Program-made: the position numbers and the translations under genes
The notes under the pieces: model-generated
What the model saw: only the letters and a program-made list of their open reading frames with translations
Databases searched by the model: none
Told to the model about the DNA's origin: nothing
Shown here: in pieces, positions 25,805 to 35,026 of the stretch
Position numbering within the stretch: the first letter of the stretch is position 1
Layout of the letters: each line of letters begins with the position of its first letter
Source of the DNA: CAYPEK01 sp964409645
GTDB lineage: Bacteria; UBP15; UBA6099
Length of the DNA stretch: 64,000 bases
Assembly (NCBI GenBank): GCA_964409645.1
Contig: CAYPEK010000008.1
Span: 1-64,000, forward strand
Direction: 5' to 3'

Positions 25805-28498
25805 CTATTTCTTCTTTTTCTTCCCGTTGGCTGCGGTTTCCTTTTTCGTTTCGAGCGCGTAGGAGGCGATTTCCCACGGCGAGAGCTTGTCCGGCACGCC
25901 GCCGGGCCTCACGCGAACCGCTTTGCCTTTGTCGTCCTCCGTCGCGTTGATCTTTTTGCACGACACGGTTTTGAGTCCCGCCGCGGAGAGTTTCACGGCC
26001 GCGCCGCGCCCGTGCGAGTCGTAGAACCTCGCCACCAGCCGGTCGCTCTTCTCGGCCTTCTTCAGTGCGACGAGCACCGCCGCAGGGTCCGCGCCGGTCT
26101 CGAAAAGTGTCGCGCGCCGCCCCAGCAGCCCGTTGCGTTTCGGAGATGCCACCACTTCGACGGGTGTGTTGAACGCAAGCCCGACGGCGGGCAGGTCCGC
26201 CGCGCTCCAGTCGCCTTCGTGGGGAAGCACGGAATACGCGAACACGTGGTGGCCGCGCTCCCAGCAGTCCGCTTCGCGCATGAAATTCAGGAACGGAACG
26301 AGGTGGTCGGGAATGTTGATGCCTCGGTGCTCGTCCGGGCAGCCCTCGCTCGACCACTCGCGCAGCACGATGCCGTGGTGTTTGTACAGCGCCCATTCGC
26401 TGTGCTGGAGGCCGCGCTTGAACAAGTCCGCCGCCTCGCGGGACGCCTTCGAGATGTCCGCGTAATTCTTAATCAGATAGCGCAGATAGCCCGGGCCGAG
26501 CACGGACACGCTCCGGAACAAGATGAGGCCGAGCGAATCGCGTTCGGCGTCCATTCCGGGGTTGCCCCGGTTGATCACCGCCAACCCGCGGCGGCCGTTC
26601 GAGATGTCCGCCCATGTCTGGGCGCACCAGTGGCCGGGCTCGCGCGGCTGCGAGTAGAACGGCGTCTCGAACACCGGTTTGCCGCTCCACGCCGGCGCGA
26701 ACATCACCTTCACGCGCCGCTCCACGCCCTTGAAGTCTATTTCCGTCTCGAAATCGACGCGCGGCGATCCCGCCGTCAGATACACGCGCCGAACGAGAGT
26801 CATTTCGTGGTGGCCGCCCCGTGCTTCGAGGCACGCGCGCAGCGGGCCGCTCTCGGCCACTCGCACTGTTGCGCGGTAGTTTTTCCCCTCCCACGTGCGC
26901 CCGGTTTTCATCACTGTCCACAGGTTGCCCGCGTCCTCTTCGACGACGATCTCGTTGCCCTGCCATTTAGACGTACCAAGCGTTTCGCAGCCCGCTTTTT
27001 TGTCGAAGATCGAGACGACGTTTCCCGTCCGGCGGTCGAGCTCGACGCGTACGAATTCATTTTCCATCTTCAGGCCGGACACCGAAAGCGGCGGCGTCTT
27101 CGCCTTTGCCGGCGTTCCCTGTTTGATGTTGACAACGCCGAATCCGACGGGAGGCAGATCGACGCCGATCAGCAATTCATCTCCCGCGCGCTGGCAGGCG
27201 AGCGTTTCTCCGGCGGGGCCGGTGGCGACGAATTCGGTTGCGGTTTCGGCATCCTCGCCGGCCATTTCGACCGGCACCGAGATCAGTTCGTGCCGCGCGC
27301 GGTTGAGACTGTTGAACGCCACCACCGGCTCGCCCGCGCCTCGGGTGTCCGCGAGCGCCGCGAGCGCCATGCGCGCCCCGCCTCCGGCCTTGTCGATGTT
27401 ATTAAACGCTATGTCGTAGCGGTTCATCGTCGCGCGATAAACCTTGTCCGTGCCGGTGCCGCAGATTATGTCGTGAAAATCGTTTTCGAGAATATTTTCC
27501 CACGCGGTGTCGAGTTCCCCGGCGGGATATTCGATCAGTCCGTTCGCCCACGCGAGCGCCGCCCATTTCTCCGCGTCGAGTATGCCGTACTGCGATTTGC
27601 GGCAGGCCTTTTTGACCTTCTCGCGGGATTCGTAGCAGCCGGTAAGCAGCGGGTTCAGTTCGGTCTTGATTACGGGCAGTTCGTCGAGGTCCGTCCCGCG
27701 CAGTTCGTCGAAAAAGCGTTCCGGCAGCGAGAACTCGATGTGCGGGTCCGCGCCTTTTTCGTTCCATTCGCGCACGAGCGGCATCCACTTCGCGAGCGGC
27801 ACGCAGAAGTCGGTGCCGAACGGAAACATGAGGAAGTCCGTCTGTACGCGAGGCGTTTCGTATTCGATGCGGTTAAGCAACTCGTGTTTGAACGTGCGCG
27901 GCGTCAGTGTCTCCTCGGGCATCGGCGAGAAGCCGATGTAGTGGCCGGAGAACCAGTTGCAGAGGACGCGCGAACCGTCAGGCGATTCGAGGAAGAAGTG
28001 CTGCGGAGCTTTCGGGTCGCGCCAGTTCTGCACGCCGCGCGCGAACACGAACTGGTCGAGCCCTGCGCGAACGAGTATCTGTGGGAACTGGGCCGGGTGG
28101 CCGAACACGTCGATCTCCCACGCGGTTTTCACCTTGCCGCCCACCTCGTCTTCGAGGAACCGCTTGCCGTAGATGTACTGGCGTGCGAGCGCCTCGCCGG
28201 TGGGGATGTTCTCGTCCGGGGAGCAGAACGTGCCGCCGACGAGCTCGATTCGCCCTTCGGCAACCCATTTTCTTATTTTGTCGCGCACTTCGGGCTTCGC
28301 GATCCAGTACGGCCGCAGCCCGAGCGCCTGATCGATCACATAAGTGAATTCCGGGTGCTTGTCGAGAAGTTCGACCGCGCGGTCGAGGATGGCGGCCACG
28401 TCGGCGTTGTAGCCCGCCTCGGTTTTCCACCACTCGACGTCGTAATGGTAGTGCGGAACGGCGAAGATTTTTTTAATCCTGCTGTTTTTCGCGGCCAT
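25805..28498 (-). CDS. Glycoside hydrolase family 38 alpha-mannosidase
   Basis: An 897-residue cytoplasmic enzyme (no signal peptide) of GH38, retaining Zn-dependent alpha-mannosidases. HYHYDVEWW at residues 16-24 supplies two zinc ligands (His18, Asp20). WEIDVFGHP gives the presumed nucleophile Asp130, and the usual middle helical and C-terminal beta domains follow (about residues 290-370 and 470-720). Bacterial GH38 enzymes trim mannosides or mannosylglycans. The ATG at 28498 is chosen because AAGGGG precedes it; the frame extends to 28540 without a better site. The tail is Lys-rich (KKKKK). It may share a transcript with the DUF4097 gene 33 bp downstream. Confidence 0.92.
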   Translation of the reverse strand: MAAKNSRIKKIFAVPHYHYDVEWWKTEAGYNADVAAILDRAVELLDKHPEFTYVIDQALGLRPYWIAKPEVRDKIRKWVAEGRIELVGGTFCSPDENIPTGEALARQYIYGKRFLEDEVGGKVKTAWEIDVFGHPAQFPQILVRAGLDQFVFARGVQNWRDPKAPQHFFLESPDGSRVLCNWFSGHYIGFSPMPEETLTPRTFKHELLNRIEYETPRVQTDFLMFPFGTDFCVPLAKWMPLVREWNEKGADPHIEFSLPERFFDELRGTDLDELPVIKTELNPLLTGCYESREKVKKACRKSQYGILDAEKWAALAWANGLIEYPAGELDTAWENILENDFHDIICGTGTDKVYRATMNRYDIAFNNIDKAGGGARMALAALADTRGAGEPVVAFNSLNRARHELISVPVEMAGEDAETATEFVATGPAGETLACQRAGDELLIGVDLPPVGFGVVNIKQGTPAKAKTPPLSVSGLKMENEFVRVELDRRTGNVVSIFDKKAGCETLGTSKWQGNEIVVEEDAGNLWTVMKTGRTWEGKNYRATVRVAESGPLRACLEARGGHHEMTLVRRVYLTAGSPRVDFETEIDFKGVERRVKVMFAPAWSGKPVFETPFYSQPREPGHWCAQTWADISNGRRGLAVINRGNPGMDAERDSLGLILFRSVSVLGPGYLRYLIKNYADISKASREAADLFKRGLQHSEWALYKHHGIVLREWSSEGCPDEHRGINIPDHLVPFLNFMREADCWERGHHVFAYSVLPHEGDWSAADLPAVGLAFNTPVEVVASPKRNGLLGRRATLFETGADPAAVLVALKKAEKSDRLVARFYDSHGRGAAVKLSAAGLKTVSCKKINATEDDKGKAVRVRPGGVPDKLSPWEIASYALETKKETAANGKKKKK

Positions 28499-28588
28499 CG
28501 CGAACCCCTTTCCGCGCCGCACGGCGGCGCCCGGACTCATTGCTAATCTTATTATTTTAAATGTATTACGGCAATCTTTAGAAAAGAG

Positions 28589-28715
28589 TGGTGTCGGGCC
28601 GTGAATTGGGAATTGAGAAGTATCAGGAAAAAGCTTGTCAGCCTATATATAACTGAACGGCAAATAAATAACGATACTTTCAAAGTCTCAATTCCCGATT
28701 CACGGCCCGACACCA
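28589..28715. repeat. Long inverted repeat upstream of the flippase gene
   Basis: Arms of 30 bp at 28589-28618 and 28686-28715 match at 29 of 30 positions when one is reversed; the outer end begins TGGTGTCGGGCCGTGAAT. The 67-bp A+T-rich spacer contains AGTATC near both inner ends. Size and shape resemble a small non-autonomous element. I saw no second copy in the window. Confidence 0.8.
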
Positions 28716-28725
28716 AATTCTCCAT

Positions 28726-28755
28726 TTGATGGCGATGCTCGTGTTATGATAGAAT
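28726..28755 (+). promoter_or_regulatory. Candidate promoter of the flippase gene
   Basis: TTGATG and TAGAAT are separated by 18 bp, ending 31 bp before the ATG at 28787. Confidence 0.4.
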
Positions 28756-28786
28756 GACGCACGGGAGACTTGATGCGGAATAAACG

Positions 28787-30211
28787 ATGACGATCTCACA
28801 CCGAGTGGCAAAAAACACGGCGTTTTTGACGGTTGACAATGCGGTCAGCCGCGTGCTCGGATTCGTTGTTAAAATCCTGCTCTTCAGGCTCCTCACACTG
28901 AACGAATACGGGCTTTTCACATACGCGTTTTCATTCACGCAGTTGTTTTTCGTCGTGGCCGACATGGGCCTCGAATACTACACGATACGCGAGGTTGCGC
29001 GGGACCGCGAAGGAGCGCGCGCGTATGTCGGAAAGATACTGCCGCTCAAGCTGTTGCTGTTTGTCGTCGCGGTCGCGGTCACCGTCGCGGCGGCGTTCGC
29101 GGTGAAGGACGGATCGGCGAGGGCGCTCATCACGATTTTCGCACTGTACACGTTCGGCAGGACGTTCTTCACTTTTTTCGAGGGCGTGATAAAAGGCTTC
29201 GAGAAGATGGGCCCGGCGGCGGCGTTCTCGATACTCGAATCGCTGCTCGTCGTTCTTTTCGTGGTTGCGCTCATCAGGCGCGGCGACAGCGCGGTCAAAG
29301 TCGGCGTCTGGTACTGCATAACACTCACGGCGGCGATGGTTCCCGCGGCCGTTTACGCGGTGCGCCTGACGGGTTTGCCGCGGCTCCGGTTCGACACCGG
29401 ATTCTGGAAGCGGACGCTTGTGACGAGCTGGCCTTTCGCGGCCTCGATCGTCGCGGTTCTGGTCCACAGCAACGTGGACATCGTGATGGTGAAATTCTTC
29501 AAGGGGCCGGATCAGGTTGCGCTCTACAATCCGGGAATTCTTATTCTCACGAGCATCGGGATAATCCAGTCGAGCCTTTCGGTGGCGATATACCCCGTGA
29601 TCTCGCGAATGCACGGCAACGAGCCGGAAGCGCTCGGAGTTACGTACGAGAAGACGTTCAAGCTGCTGACGCTCGCCGGGCTGCCGTTCTACACCGGCGC
29701 GGCGATTCTGGCGAAGCCGCTTCTGTTGTTGCTGTTCGGCCCGAAAGCGGCGGCCGGAGCGGACGCGATGACGATTCTCTGCGCCGCTTATTTCTTTATC
29801 AACTACGCGAGCTTCTACGCGACATTCGCGGCCGGAATCGACAAGCAGAAATACTACGTTCAGATAAACATCATCAGCGTGATCGTGAACATTCTGATCA
29901 ATCTCGTTTTCATTCCCAAGTGGGGAATCAAGGGCGCGAGCGCGGCCACCGTGCTGAGCACGGCGTTTCTCACATTATGGGTTCATTTCACGGTGATGAG
30001 GCAGTACCGCAAATTTAATGTCGGCGTATTTCTGGCGAAGGTCGCCGCGGTACTGATCGTCATGTCGGCGGCCGCGTATTGGTTGCGCGGCGTCAACCTC
30101 TTTCTTGCGGTCGGCGCGGGCGGAGCCGTTTACGCGGTGGGCATATTGCTTCTCAAACCGTACTCGAAAGATGACCTCCTGCTCATTAAAAAAGCGTTCC
30201 GGAACCGGTGA
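28787..30211 (+). CDS. Polysaccharide flippase (Wzx/MOP superfamily)
   Basis: A 474-residue integral membrane protein with about 12-14 hydrophobic segments, beginning with the family's N-terminal RVAKNTAFLTVDNAVSRVLGF and NEYGLFTYAFSFTQLF, and a central HSNVDIVMVKFF motif. Proteins of this type flip lipid-linked oligosaccharides across the inner membrane for O-antigen, capsule or exopolysaccharide synthesis. No glycosyltransferases or polymerase flank it, so it is an orphan here; a DegT-type sugar aminotransferase lies about 2 kb away on the other strand. The start at 28787 follows an A-rich leader with a weak Shine-Dalgarno. Confidence 0.85.
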   Translation: MTISHRVAKNTAFLTVDNAVSRVLGFVVKILLFRLLTLNEYGLFTYAFSFTQLFFVVADMGLEYYTIREVARDREGARAYVGKILPLKLLLFVVAVAVTVAAAFAVKDGSARALITIFALYTFGRTFFTFFEGVIKGFEKMGPAAAFSILESLLVVLFVVALIRRGDSAVKVGVWYCITLTAAMVPAAVYAVRLTGLPRLRFDTGFWKRTLVTSWPFAASIVAVLVHSNVDIVMVKFFKGPDQVALYNPGILILTSIGIIQSSLSVAIYPVISRMHGNEPEALGVTYEKTFKLLTLAGLPFYTGAAILAKPLLLLLFGPKAAAGADAMTILCAAYFFINYASFYATFAAGIDKQKYYVQINIISVIVNILINLVFIPKWGIKGASAATVLSTAFLTLWVHFTVMRQYRKFNVGVFLAKVAAVLIVMSAAAYWLRGVNLFLAVGAGGAVYAVGILLLKPYSKDDLLLIKKAFRNR

Positions 30212-30243
30212 ATCGGAGGCCGGTGAAGGGCATAAGGTAATCA

Positions 30244-30317
30244 GATCCGCGCGCGCCAGAGCGCGGCCTTTCTTTCCTTTGTGTCTTGGTGCCTTTGTGG
30301 TGATTTGTATAAACGAA
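30244..30317 (+). repeat. Composite dispersed repeat, copy 1
   Basis: CCGCGCGCGCCAGAGCGCG is followed by TTGTGTCTTGGTGCCTTTGT and ending in a TATAAA-like tail. The same composite order is found at 53226-53295. Confidence 0.65.
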
Positions 30318-30361
30318 GTAACACGAAAAGGTGGTATTCGGTCTTTTTCCTTATGTTCTCG

Positions 30362-30385
30362 CTACTCTATCCTCGCTGCTTCTCA
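30362..30385 (-). repeat. AGTAGCGAGGATAGAG-family repeat at a stop codon
   Basis: Read on the minus strand, TGAGAAGCAGCGAGGATAGA starts with the TGA stop of the GH127 gene itself. It is the same module as at 23397 and 34526. Confidence 0.65.
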
Positions 30386-32410
30386 GACCGGCAGCCAGAT
30401 GCGCATTGTACCCGGCGTGCGGTTCGCCCATGAGAAATACGGTATGGCTGTGAAAGGCGCGGATTTGCGGGCGGAGCTGATGTCTCTGTCGGAGTAGAGC
30501 GCTCCCTGCGGGACGATGATCTGCGAGTCGCCTTTCAGCACCCCGACGCCGCCGAGAAGGTCCTTTTTATACTCGAACGTGAGTTTCGCCGATTCCGGCA
30601 GCCGGACCGAGAAAATATCCGTGTCCGGGAAGTCGGCCTGCTCGATGCAGAAAAGGATCGGCCCACGCATCAGCGCGACGTGGCCTTCGTTTTCATAAAC
30701 GGCGGGGTTCGAGCGCATCATGTGCGCCTCCATCGGGAAGTCGATGGATATCTTATCGCCCGCGCGCCACTCACGCGCGAGTGCGAGATACTCGCCGGGT
30801 TTCGCCGTGGCGGCGGTCTTCGACCCGTTCACAGCCACTGAAGCGTTCTTGCACCAGCCGGGGATGCGGAGCATGACGGAGAATTTTGCGGGTTGCGCGG
30901 GAGCAACGGACATCTCGATCCGGCCGTCCCACGGGTAGTCCGTCTTCTGCGATATTTTCACTTTCGCGCCGCCGATTTCCGCCTCCGCTTCGTTCGCGCC
31001 GTAAAGATTGACGTAGAGGGCGTCCTTCGAGCGGCTGTAGAAATAGCCGGGGAGTGACGCGAGGAGGCGCGCGACGTTGGGCGGGCAGCAGGCGGTGCCG
31101 TCCCAATGTTTCGACGTGCGCCAGTTGAGGCCGGTCTGTCCGTTGGTGATGTTGATTCCGTTGTGTTCGAGCGGGTTGGTGTAGAAATAGTTCTTGCCGT
31201 CGAGCGCGACGCCGCTGATCAGCCCGTTGTACAGCGTCTGTTCCATGATGTCGGCGTATTTCGATTCCGCCGTGAGGTTGAGCATGCGCCAGTTCCACAT
31301 GAACGAGGCGATCGCCGCGCACGTCTCGGCGTATGCGGTGCGGTTCGGCAACTCGTAGTTTGCGCCGAACGTCTCGCCGTCGTACCGCGCGCCCGCGCCG
31401 CCGGAGATGTACATTTTCTTCTGCGTGAAGTTGTCCCACATTCGGACGAGCTCCTTCATCAGGGAGTCGTCGCCGGTCTCTGCGAACACGTCCGCCGCGC
31501 CGCTGCAGAGGTAGAGCTGTCGCACGGCGTGGCCGCTCACTTCGGGCTGCTCGCGGAACGGTTTGTCGTCCTGAATGTACGCGTTGTGGAGGCAGCCGGA
31601 GGTTTTCGAGCCGCGCTGGTCGATGAAGAACGAGGCGGTGTCGAGGTACTTGCGTGTGCCGGTTGCCCGGTATAGCTCGACGAGTGCCATCTCGACTTCG
31701 GGGTGGCCGGGCGCGCCGCCGTTGGCCCTCGGGCTGAACCGGCGCGAAATGTGGTCCGCCCATTTTTGCGCCACGTCGAGGAACTCGCCGCCGCCGGTTG
31801 CGCGGTAGTGCGCGACCGCCGCCTGAACCAGATGGCCGCCGCAGTAGAGTTCGTGGTTGTACGCGAGGTTTGTCCAGCGGAAATACTTCTGCGCGCCCAT
31901 GAACGCCGTGTTGAGATAGCCGTCCTTTTGTTGCGAACCGGCAACGAGGCCGATGAATTCGTCGAGCGTCTTCTGCAAGTCGGCGTCGGGTTCGCGGGAA
32001 ATCTGCCACGCGACCGCCTCCGCCCATTTGTACACGTCGGAGTCGTCATAGATGCGGCCGTGGTGGCCGCCGCAGTTTTTTACGCCGGAGGCGTCGCGGA
32101 AGTTGTCGATGCGCTGCGTTCGCTCGCATTCCGCCCACTGGTGGGGGATGGATACTTTATGGTTCACGGCGAGTTTGGGCGACCAGAAGGTGTCGCTGAA
32201 ACGCACCTGATTGACGCCGAGCGGGAACAGTTTCGCGGAGGGGCTCTTTGACGTGTCGGTTATGAGCGCTGCCGCGTTCGGCGCCGCTCCCGGCTGGGAA
32301 GCAGCGGCGTTTTCGCTCGCTCGCGCGCCGTGCCCGCCGATTCCGGCGAGGCCCGCCGCCGCGGCAAGCTGCGCACCGGTTTTAAGAAAATCGCGTCTTG
32401 TGATCTCCAC
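30383..32410 (-). CDS. Glycoside hydrolase family 127 (beta-L-arabinofuranosidase type)
   Basis: A 675-residue protein with a Tat signal (TRRDFLK then a hydrophobic Ala/Gly core), so it is folded with its metal in the cytoplasm and exported. GH127 (old DUF1680) enzymes remove beta-L-arabinofuranose from glycoproteins or pectin-like polymers using a zinc-bound cysteine. Motifs include VRFSDTFWSPKLAVN, DSDVYKWAEA, AETCAA (Glu and Cys ligands) and CCPPN with Cys441 as presumed nucleophile and Cys442 as ligand. The start is a GTG with GGAGG 7 nt upstream. It is followed upstream in the genome by the DegT gene, 26 bp away, on the same strand. Confidence 0.92.
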   Translation of the reverse strand: MEITRRDFLKTGAQLAAAAGLAGIGGHGARASENAAASQPGAAPNAAALITDTSKSPSAKLFPLGVNQVRFSDTFWSPKLAVNHKVSIPHQWAECERTQRIDNFRDASGVKNCGGHHGRIYDDSDVYKWAEAVAWQISREPDADLQKTLDEFIGLVAGSQQKDGYLNTAFMGAQKYFRWTNLAYNHELYCGGHLVQAAVAHYRATGGGEFLDVAQKWADHISRRFSPRANGGAPGHPEVEMALVELYRATGTRKYLDTASFFIDQRGSKTSGCLHNAYIQDDKPFREQPEVSGHAVRQLYLCSGAADVFAETGDDSLMKELVRMWDNFTQKKMYISGGAGARYDGETFGANYELPNRTAYAETCAAIASFMWNWRMLNLTAESKYADIMEQTLYNGLISGVALDGKNYFYTNPLEHNGINITNGQTGLNWRTSKHWDGTACCPPNVARLLASLPGYFYSRSKDALYVNLYGANEAEAEIGGAKVKISQKTDYPWDGRIEMSVAPAQPAKFSVMLRIPGWCKNASVAVNGSKTAATAKPGEYLALAREWRAGDKISIDFPMEAHMMRSNPAVYENEGHVALMRGPILFCIEQADFPDTDIFSVRLPESAKLTFEYKKDLLGGVGVLKGDSQIIVPQGALYSDRDISSARKSAPFTAIPYFSWANRTPGTMRIWLPV

Positions 32411-32436
32411 GGTAGTTCCTCCTCGATTCGTTTGTG

Positions 32437-33642
32437 TCAGCGGCCGAGCGGGCTGAGAGAGCGGACTGCGGCGATGAGGTAATCGAGCGCCTCGCGTGTC
32501 TGCCGCGGATTGATCGGAAGCGTAACGATACGTTCGCCGACACCGTCCGCGACCGGGAACATCCCTTTCTCGAAACCACGCTTGCGGAATGCGGTGACCC
32601 AGTGCAGCGGGATGTAATGCGCGCCGACTTTCACGCCTTTTTCATAGAGCATCGCGTGTATGAAATCGACCTTGTTCATTCCGAATTCGGCCTCGTGGAT
32701 TTCGATCGGATAGAGGTGGAACACGTGCTTGCGGTCCGGCATAACGCGGGGCAGGGTGAGTCCGGGGACGTCCTTGAGGCCCTCGGTGATGTACGCCGCG
32801 TTCTCGATGCGGCGGCGGTTGAGATCGTCGAGCTTGCGAAGCTGGATGATGCCGACGGCCGCCTGAATGTCGGTCATGCGGAAGTTGTATCCGCAGTCGT
32901 CGAAGTCCTGCCACCAGAAGCGTTTGCCCATCGGCAACTCGGATTCGTCGATGCTGCAATATTTCGTGCTCTTGCCATAGACTCGCGTGCAGTGCGAGCG
33001 GTAGAGGGCGATTTTTTCGAACACGTCGGCGTCGTTGGTGGTTATCATGCCGCCCTCGCCGAGCGTGGACATGTTTTTCTGTTCGTGGAAGCTGTAGCAG
33101 CCCGTGTCGCCCATCGAGCCCGCCTTGCGGCCCTTGTACTCGCCACCGATGGTGTGGCAGGCGTCCTCGACGATGGCGAAGCCGTGTTCTTTCGAGAGCG
33201 AGAGCAGGGCGTCCATGTCGCAGCATTGGCCGTAGAGATGCACCGGCGCGACGGCCTTCGTGTCCGGCGTTAGCTTTTCGGCAACCTTTTGAGGATCGAG
33301 GTTGTACGTCACCGGATCGATGTCGGCGAAATCGACTTCTGCGCCGAGCGTGACGGCGGCGGCGGCGGTGGCGATCCACGTCACCGGCGTGGTGATTACG
33401 CGCGTGCCCGGTCCGACTCCGAGTGCGAGCATGGAGAGGAAGAGCGACGCGGTGCCGTTGCTCGTCGCGCGCGCGTATTTCGTTCCCATGTATTCGGCGT
33501 ATTCCTTCTCGAACTGAATGCACGCATTCCCGCTTGTCGGTGCTTCCTTGTGGAGGATATCGACAATCGCGGCTTCCTCCTCCGGCCCGTATTCGGTGCC
33601 GAACTGTATTTTTAGGTCGTGTTTGATTTCGGGTGATGCCAT
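32437..33642 (-). CDS. DegT/DnrJ/EryC1/StrS-family sugar aminotransferase
   Basis: A 401-residue PLP-dependent enzyme that converts nucleotide-linked keto-sugars to amino-sugars, used for lipopolysaccharide, glycan or flagellin-glycan precursors. The PLP lysine is Lys189 in SFHEQKNMSTLGEGG. Other family features are TSNGTASLFL near the N-terminus, the TTPVTWIATAAAA segment, VEDACHTIGGEYKGRKAG and NFRMTDIQAAVGIIQL. GGAGACTGCT precedes the ATG. It reads in the same direction as GH127, 26 bp downstream, and the two may be one operon. The exact sugar is unknown. Confidence 0.9.
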   Translation of the reverse strand: MASPEIKHDLKIQFGTEYGPEEEAAIVDILHKEAPTSGNACIQFEKEYAEYMGTKYARATSNGTASLFLSMLALGVGPGTRVITTPVTWIATAAAAVTLGAEVDFADIDPVTYNLDPQKVAEKLTPDTKAVAPVHLYGQCCDMDALLSLSKEHGFAIVEDACHTIGGEYKGRKAGSMGDTGCYSFHEQKNMSTLGEGGMITTNDADVFEKIALYRSHCTRVYGKSTKYCSIDESELPMGKRFWWQDFDDCGYNFRMTDIQAAVGIIQLRKLDDLNRRRIENAAYITEGLKDVPGLTLPRVMPDRKHVFHLYPIEIHEAEFGMNKVDFIHAMLYEKGVKVGAHYIPLHWVTAFRKRGFEKGMFPVADGVGERIVTLPINPRQTREALDYLIAAVRSLSPLGR

Positions 33643-33862
33643 AGCAGTCTCCTTTTGGCGATTAATTTATGAGGGAAGCGCGCCGCGGCCGGGAGTCTCG
33701 TTCAACAGGCCTTTGATCATAAAACTCCTCCGCGCGTTGCTTCTGTGTGGGGTGCGCGCGCGCATAAATTCTACACGCAGGCGCGCGCGCGTGTCCATTG
33801 AGCGCGCGAAAACACATCGCGCTCGTTGCGTACTCTCGAATTTCGCGGCCGATATGCGAAAA

Positions 33863-34180
33863 TCAGAGAATGTTATCCAGTTTCTTTGAGATATTGTCGT
33901 ACGGCACGTTGCCGGAAACCCTGTCCTTTTCGGAGCCGCCTTTGAACAGAATCACGGTCGGGACGCCGCGTATGCCGAACTTGGTCGCCAGTTCGCGCGC
34001 CTGATCGATGTCGATCGTGAACACCTTCGCGCGGCCTTCGTAATCTTTCGCTATTTTTTCGATTGTCGGGGCCAGCATTTTGCACGGGCCGCACCATGTC
34101 GCGCTGAAATCTACGAGAACGGGTATCGGGGACTCCTTTACGTCGGAGTCGAAATTCTTCGGGTCTAAAAGGTTGAACAT
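33863..34180 (-). CDS. trxA: Thioredoxin
   Basis: A 105-residue cytoplasmic thioredoxin with the classic active site WCGPCK (Cys30, Cys33), the buried Asp24 region (VLVDFSATW) and the cis-proline loop RGVPT (Pro74). It reduces protein disulfides using thioredoxin reductase, which is not in this window. The start is supported by GGAGGCGTG upstream. A 38-codon membrane peptide gene lies 154 bp upstream on the same strand. Confidence 0.95.
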   Translation of the reverse strand: MFNLLDPKNFDSDVKESPIPVLVDFSATWCGPCKMLAPTIEKIAKDYEGRAKVFTIDIDQARELATKFGIRGVPTVILFKGGSEKDRVSGNVPYDNISKKLDNIL

Positions 34181-34333
34181 TTTTCACGCCTCCTGCGGCC
34201 GCATGGCCGCTGCAAGGATTGTCGTCTGTACGGACACGGATAGTATATCCCGCGCGCCGCCGACGGACAATCCGCGGCCTCAAAACTTTTTAACGCCGCA
34301 AAGGTTTGATTTCCATCAATGTTTCCCACGCGA

Positions 34334-34450
34334 TCAGCCGCCGATACCCGGATGAACGCGCGTGATGAAGATTGCGAATGTAAGCAGCATCAGCACGGCG
34401 CTGATCCAGAAGCAGTGCTCCTCGGTCGTCATCTGTTCATTTTCCCACAT
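34334..34450 (-). CDS. Small single-helix membrane peptide (38 residues)
   Basis: An ORF of 38 residues beginning MWENEQMTTEEHCFW, with one hydrophobic helix (about residues 14-29, WISAVLMLLTFAIFIT) and a short RVHPGIGG tail. Evidence that it is real: GGGAGG lies 7-9 nt before the ATG, codon use matches the G+C-rich surroundings, and the acidic N-terminus/transmembrane/basic tail order looks like a true small membrane protein. It precedes the thioredoxin gene in the same direction. I recognise no family. Confidence 0.5.
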   Translation of the reverse strand: MWENEQMTTEEHCFWISAVLMLLTFAIFITRVHPGIGG

Positions 34451-34520
34451 GTTTCGGGCCTCCCGCCTTTTTTCTCAATCATAAATGCGGGGTGTGACAA
34501 ATAAGATTGACAAAGGGGGC

Positions 34521-34760
34521 AAAACAGTAGCGAGGATAGAGTAGCGAGTCGCGAGGGAAAGGCAGAAGCAAGAATATAGAATACAGGATATAGAATATAG
34601 CGAAAGGCAAAAGGCAATATTCAAATTATGCAGGGCGGGGTCGCCGGTCGGCAGGCCGCACCCCGCCGATCAATAATATATGCCGCGCGCGGCAGCAAGC
34701 GGCCACATAGCAAAAGGCAGAAGATTAAGTACGAACCGCGCGTGAGCAAGCGGTTGCATA
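34521..34760 (+). repeat. Mosaic of dispersed repeat modules, copy 2
   Basis: In order: AAAACAGTAGCGAGGATAGA (34521-34540), AGAATATAGAATACAGG, GCAAAAGGCAA, a GC hairpin with GGCGGGG/CCCCGCC arms (about 34633-34667), and two diverged copies of the GCAGCAAGCGG repeat (34682-34707 and 34733-34757). Module order matches 23377-23590. Confidence 0.78.
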
Positions 34761-34819
34761 ATAGAAGGATATATAAGATACATTAAATACAGAAATAAAG
34801 TGATCACAAAGGCACAGGA

Positions 34820-34840
34820 AAAAGCGGCAAAGCCGCTTTT
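34820..34840 (+). terminator. AAAAGCGGC hairpin
   Basis: AAAAGCGGC, loop AAA, GCCGCTTTT. A sister hairpin with loop ACA is at 53149-53169, each preceded by a CACAAAG-rich stretch. It may be a terminator or another repeat module, as no gene ends nearby. Confidence 0.45.
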
Positions 34841-35026
34841 CAAAAGCGTACTCCTGCTGTTCGGCCCACCATTCCGTTATTGTTTATTATTTGTTATTCG
34901 GCAGCAGGAATGTGACAAAAATCATTTAAAACAGATGCATTTTTGTGGTTGAAGATTACAAAAGAGGGTAAAAGGAAAGTGGAGGAAAAGCAAAAAAGGC
35001 TAGGACTTCCGGGGGGAGGTGCCGAA

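Larger units (their letters stand above)
34451..35026. other. Gene-free interval of 575 bp filled with repeats
   Basis: No supported ORF. It contains the repeat mosaic at 34521-34760, a hairpin at 34820-34840 and an A+T-rich leader before the STAS gene. Confidence 0.65.

Noticed and set aside
26012..28546. 844-codon open frame on the + strand opposite the GH38 gene
   Set aside because: It mirrors GC-rich codons of a clear GH38 enzyme; the translation is Arg/His/Ala-rich with no known motif or Shine-Dalgarno.
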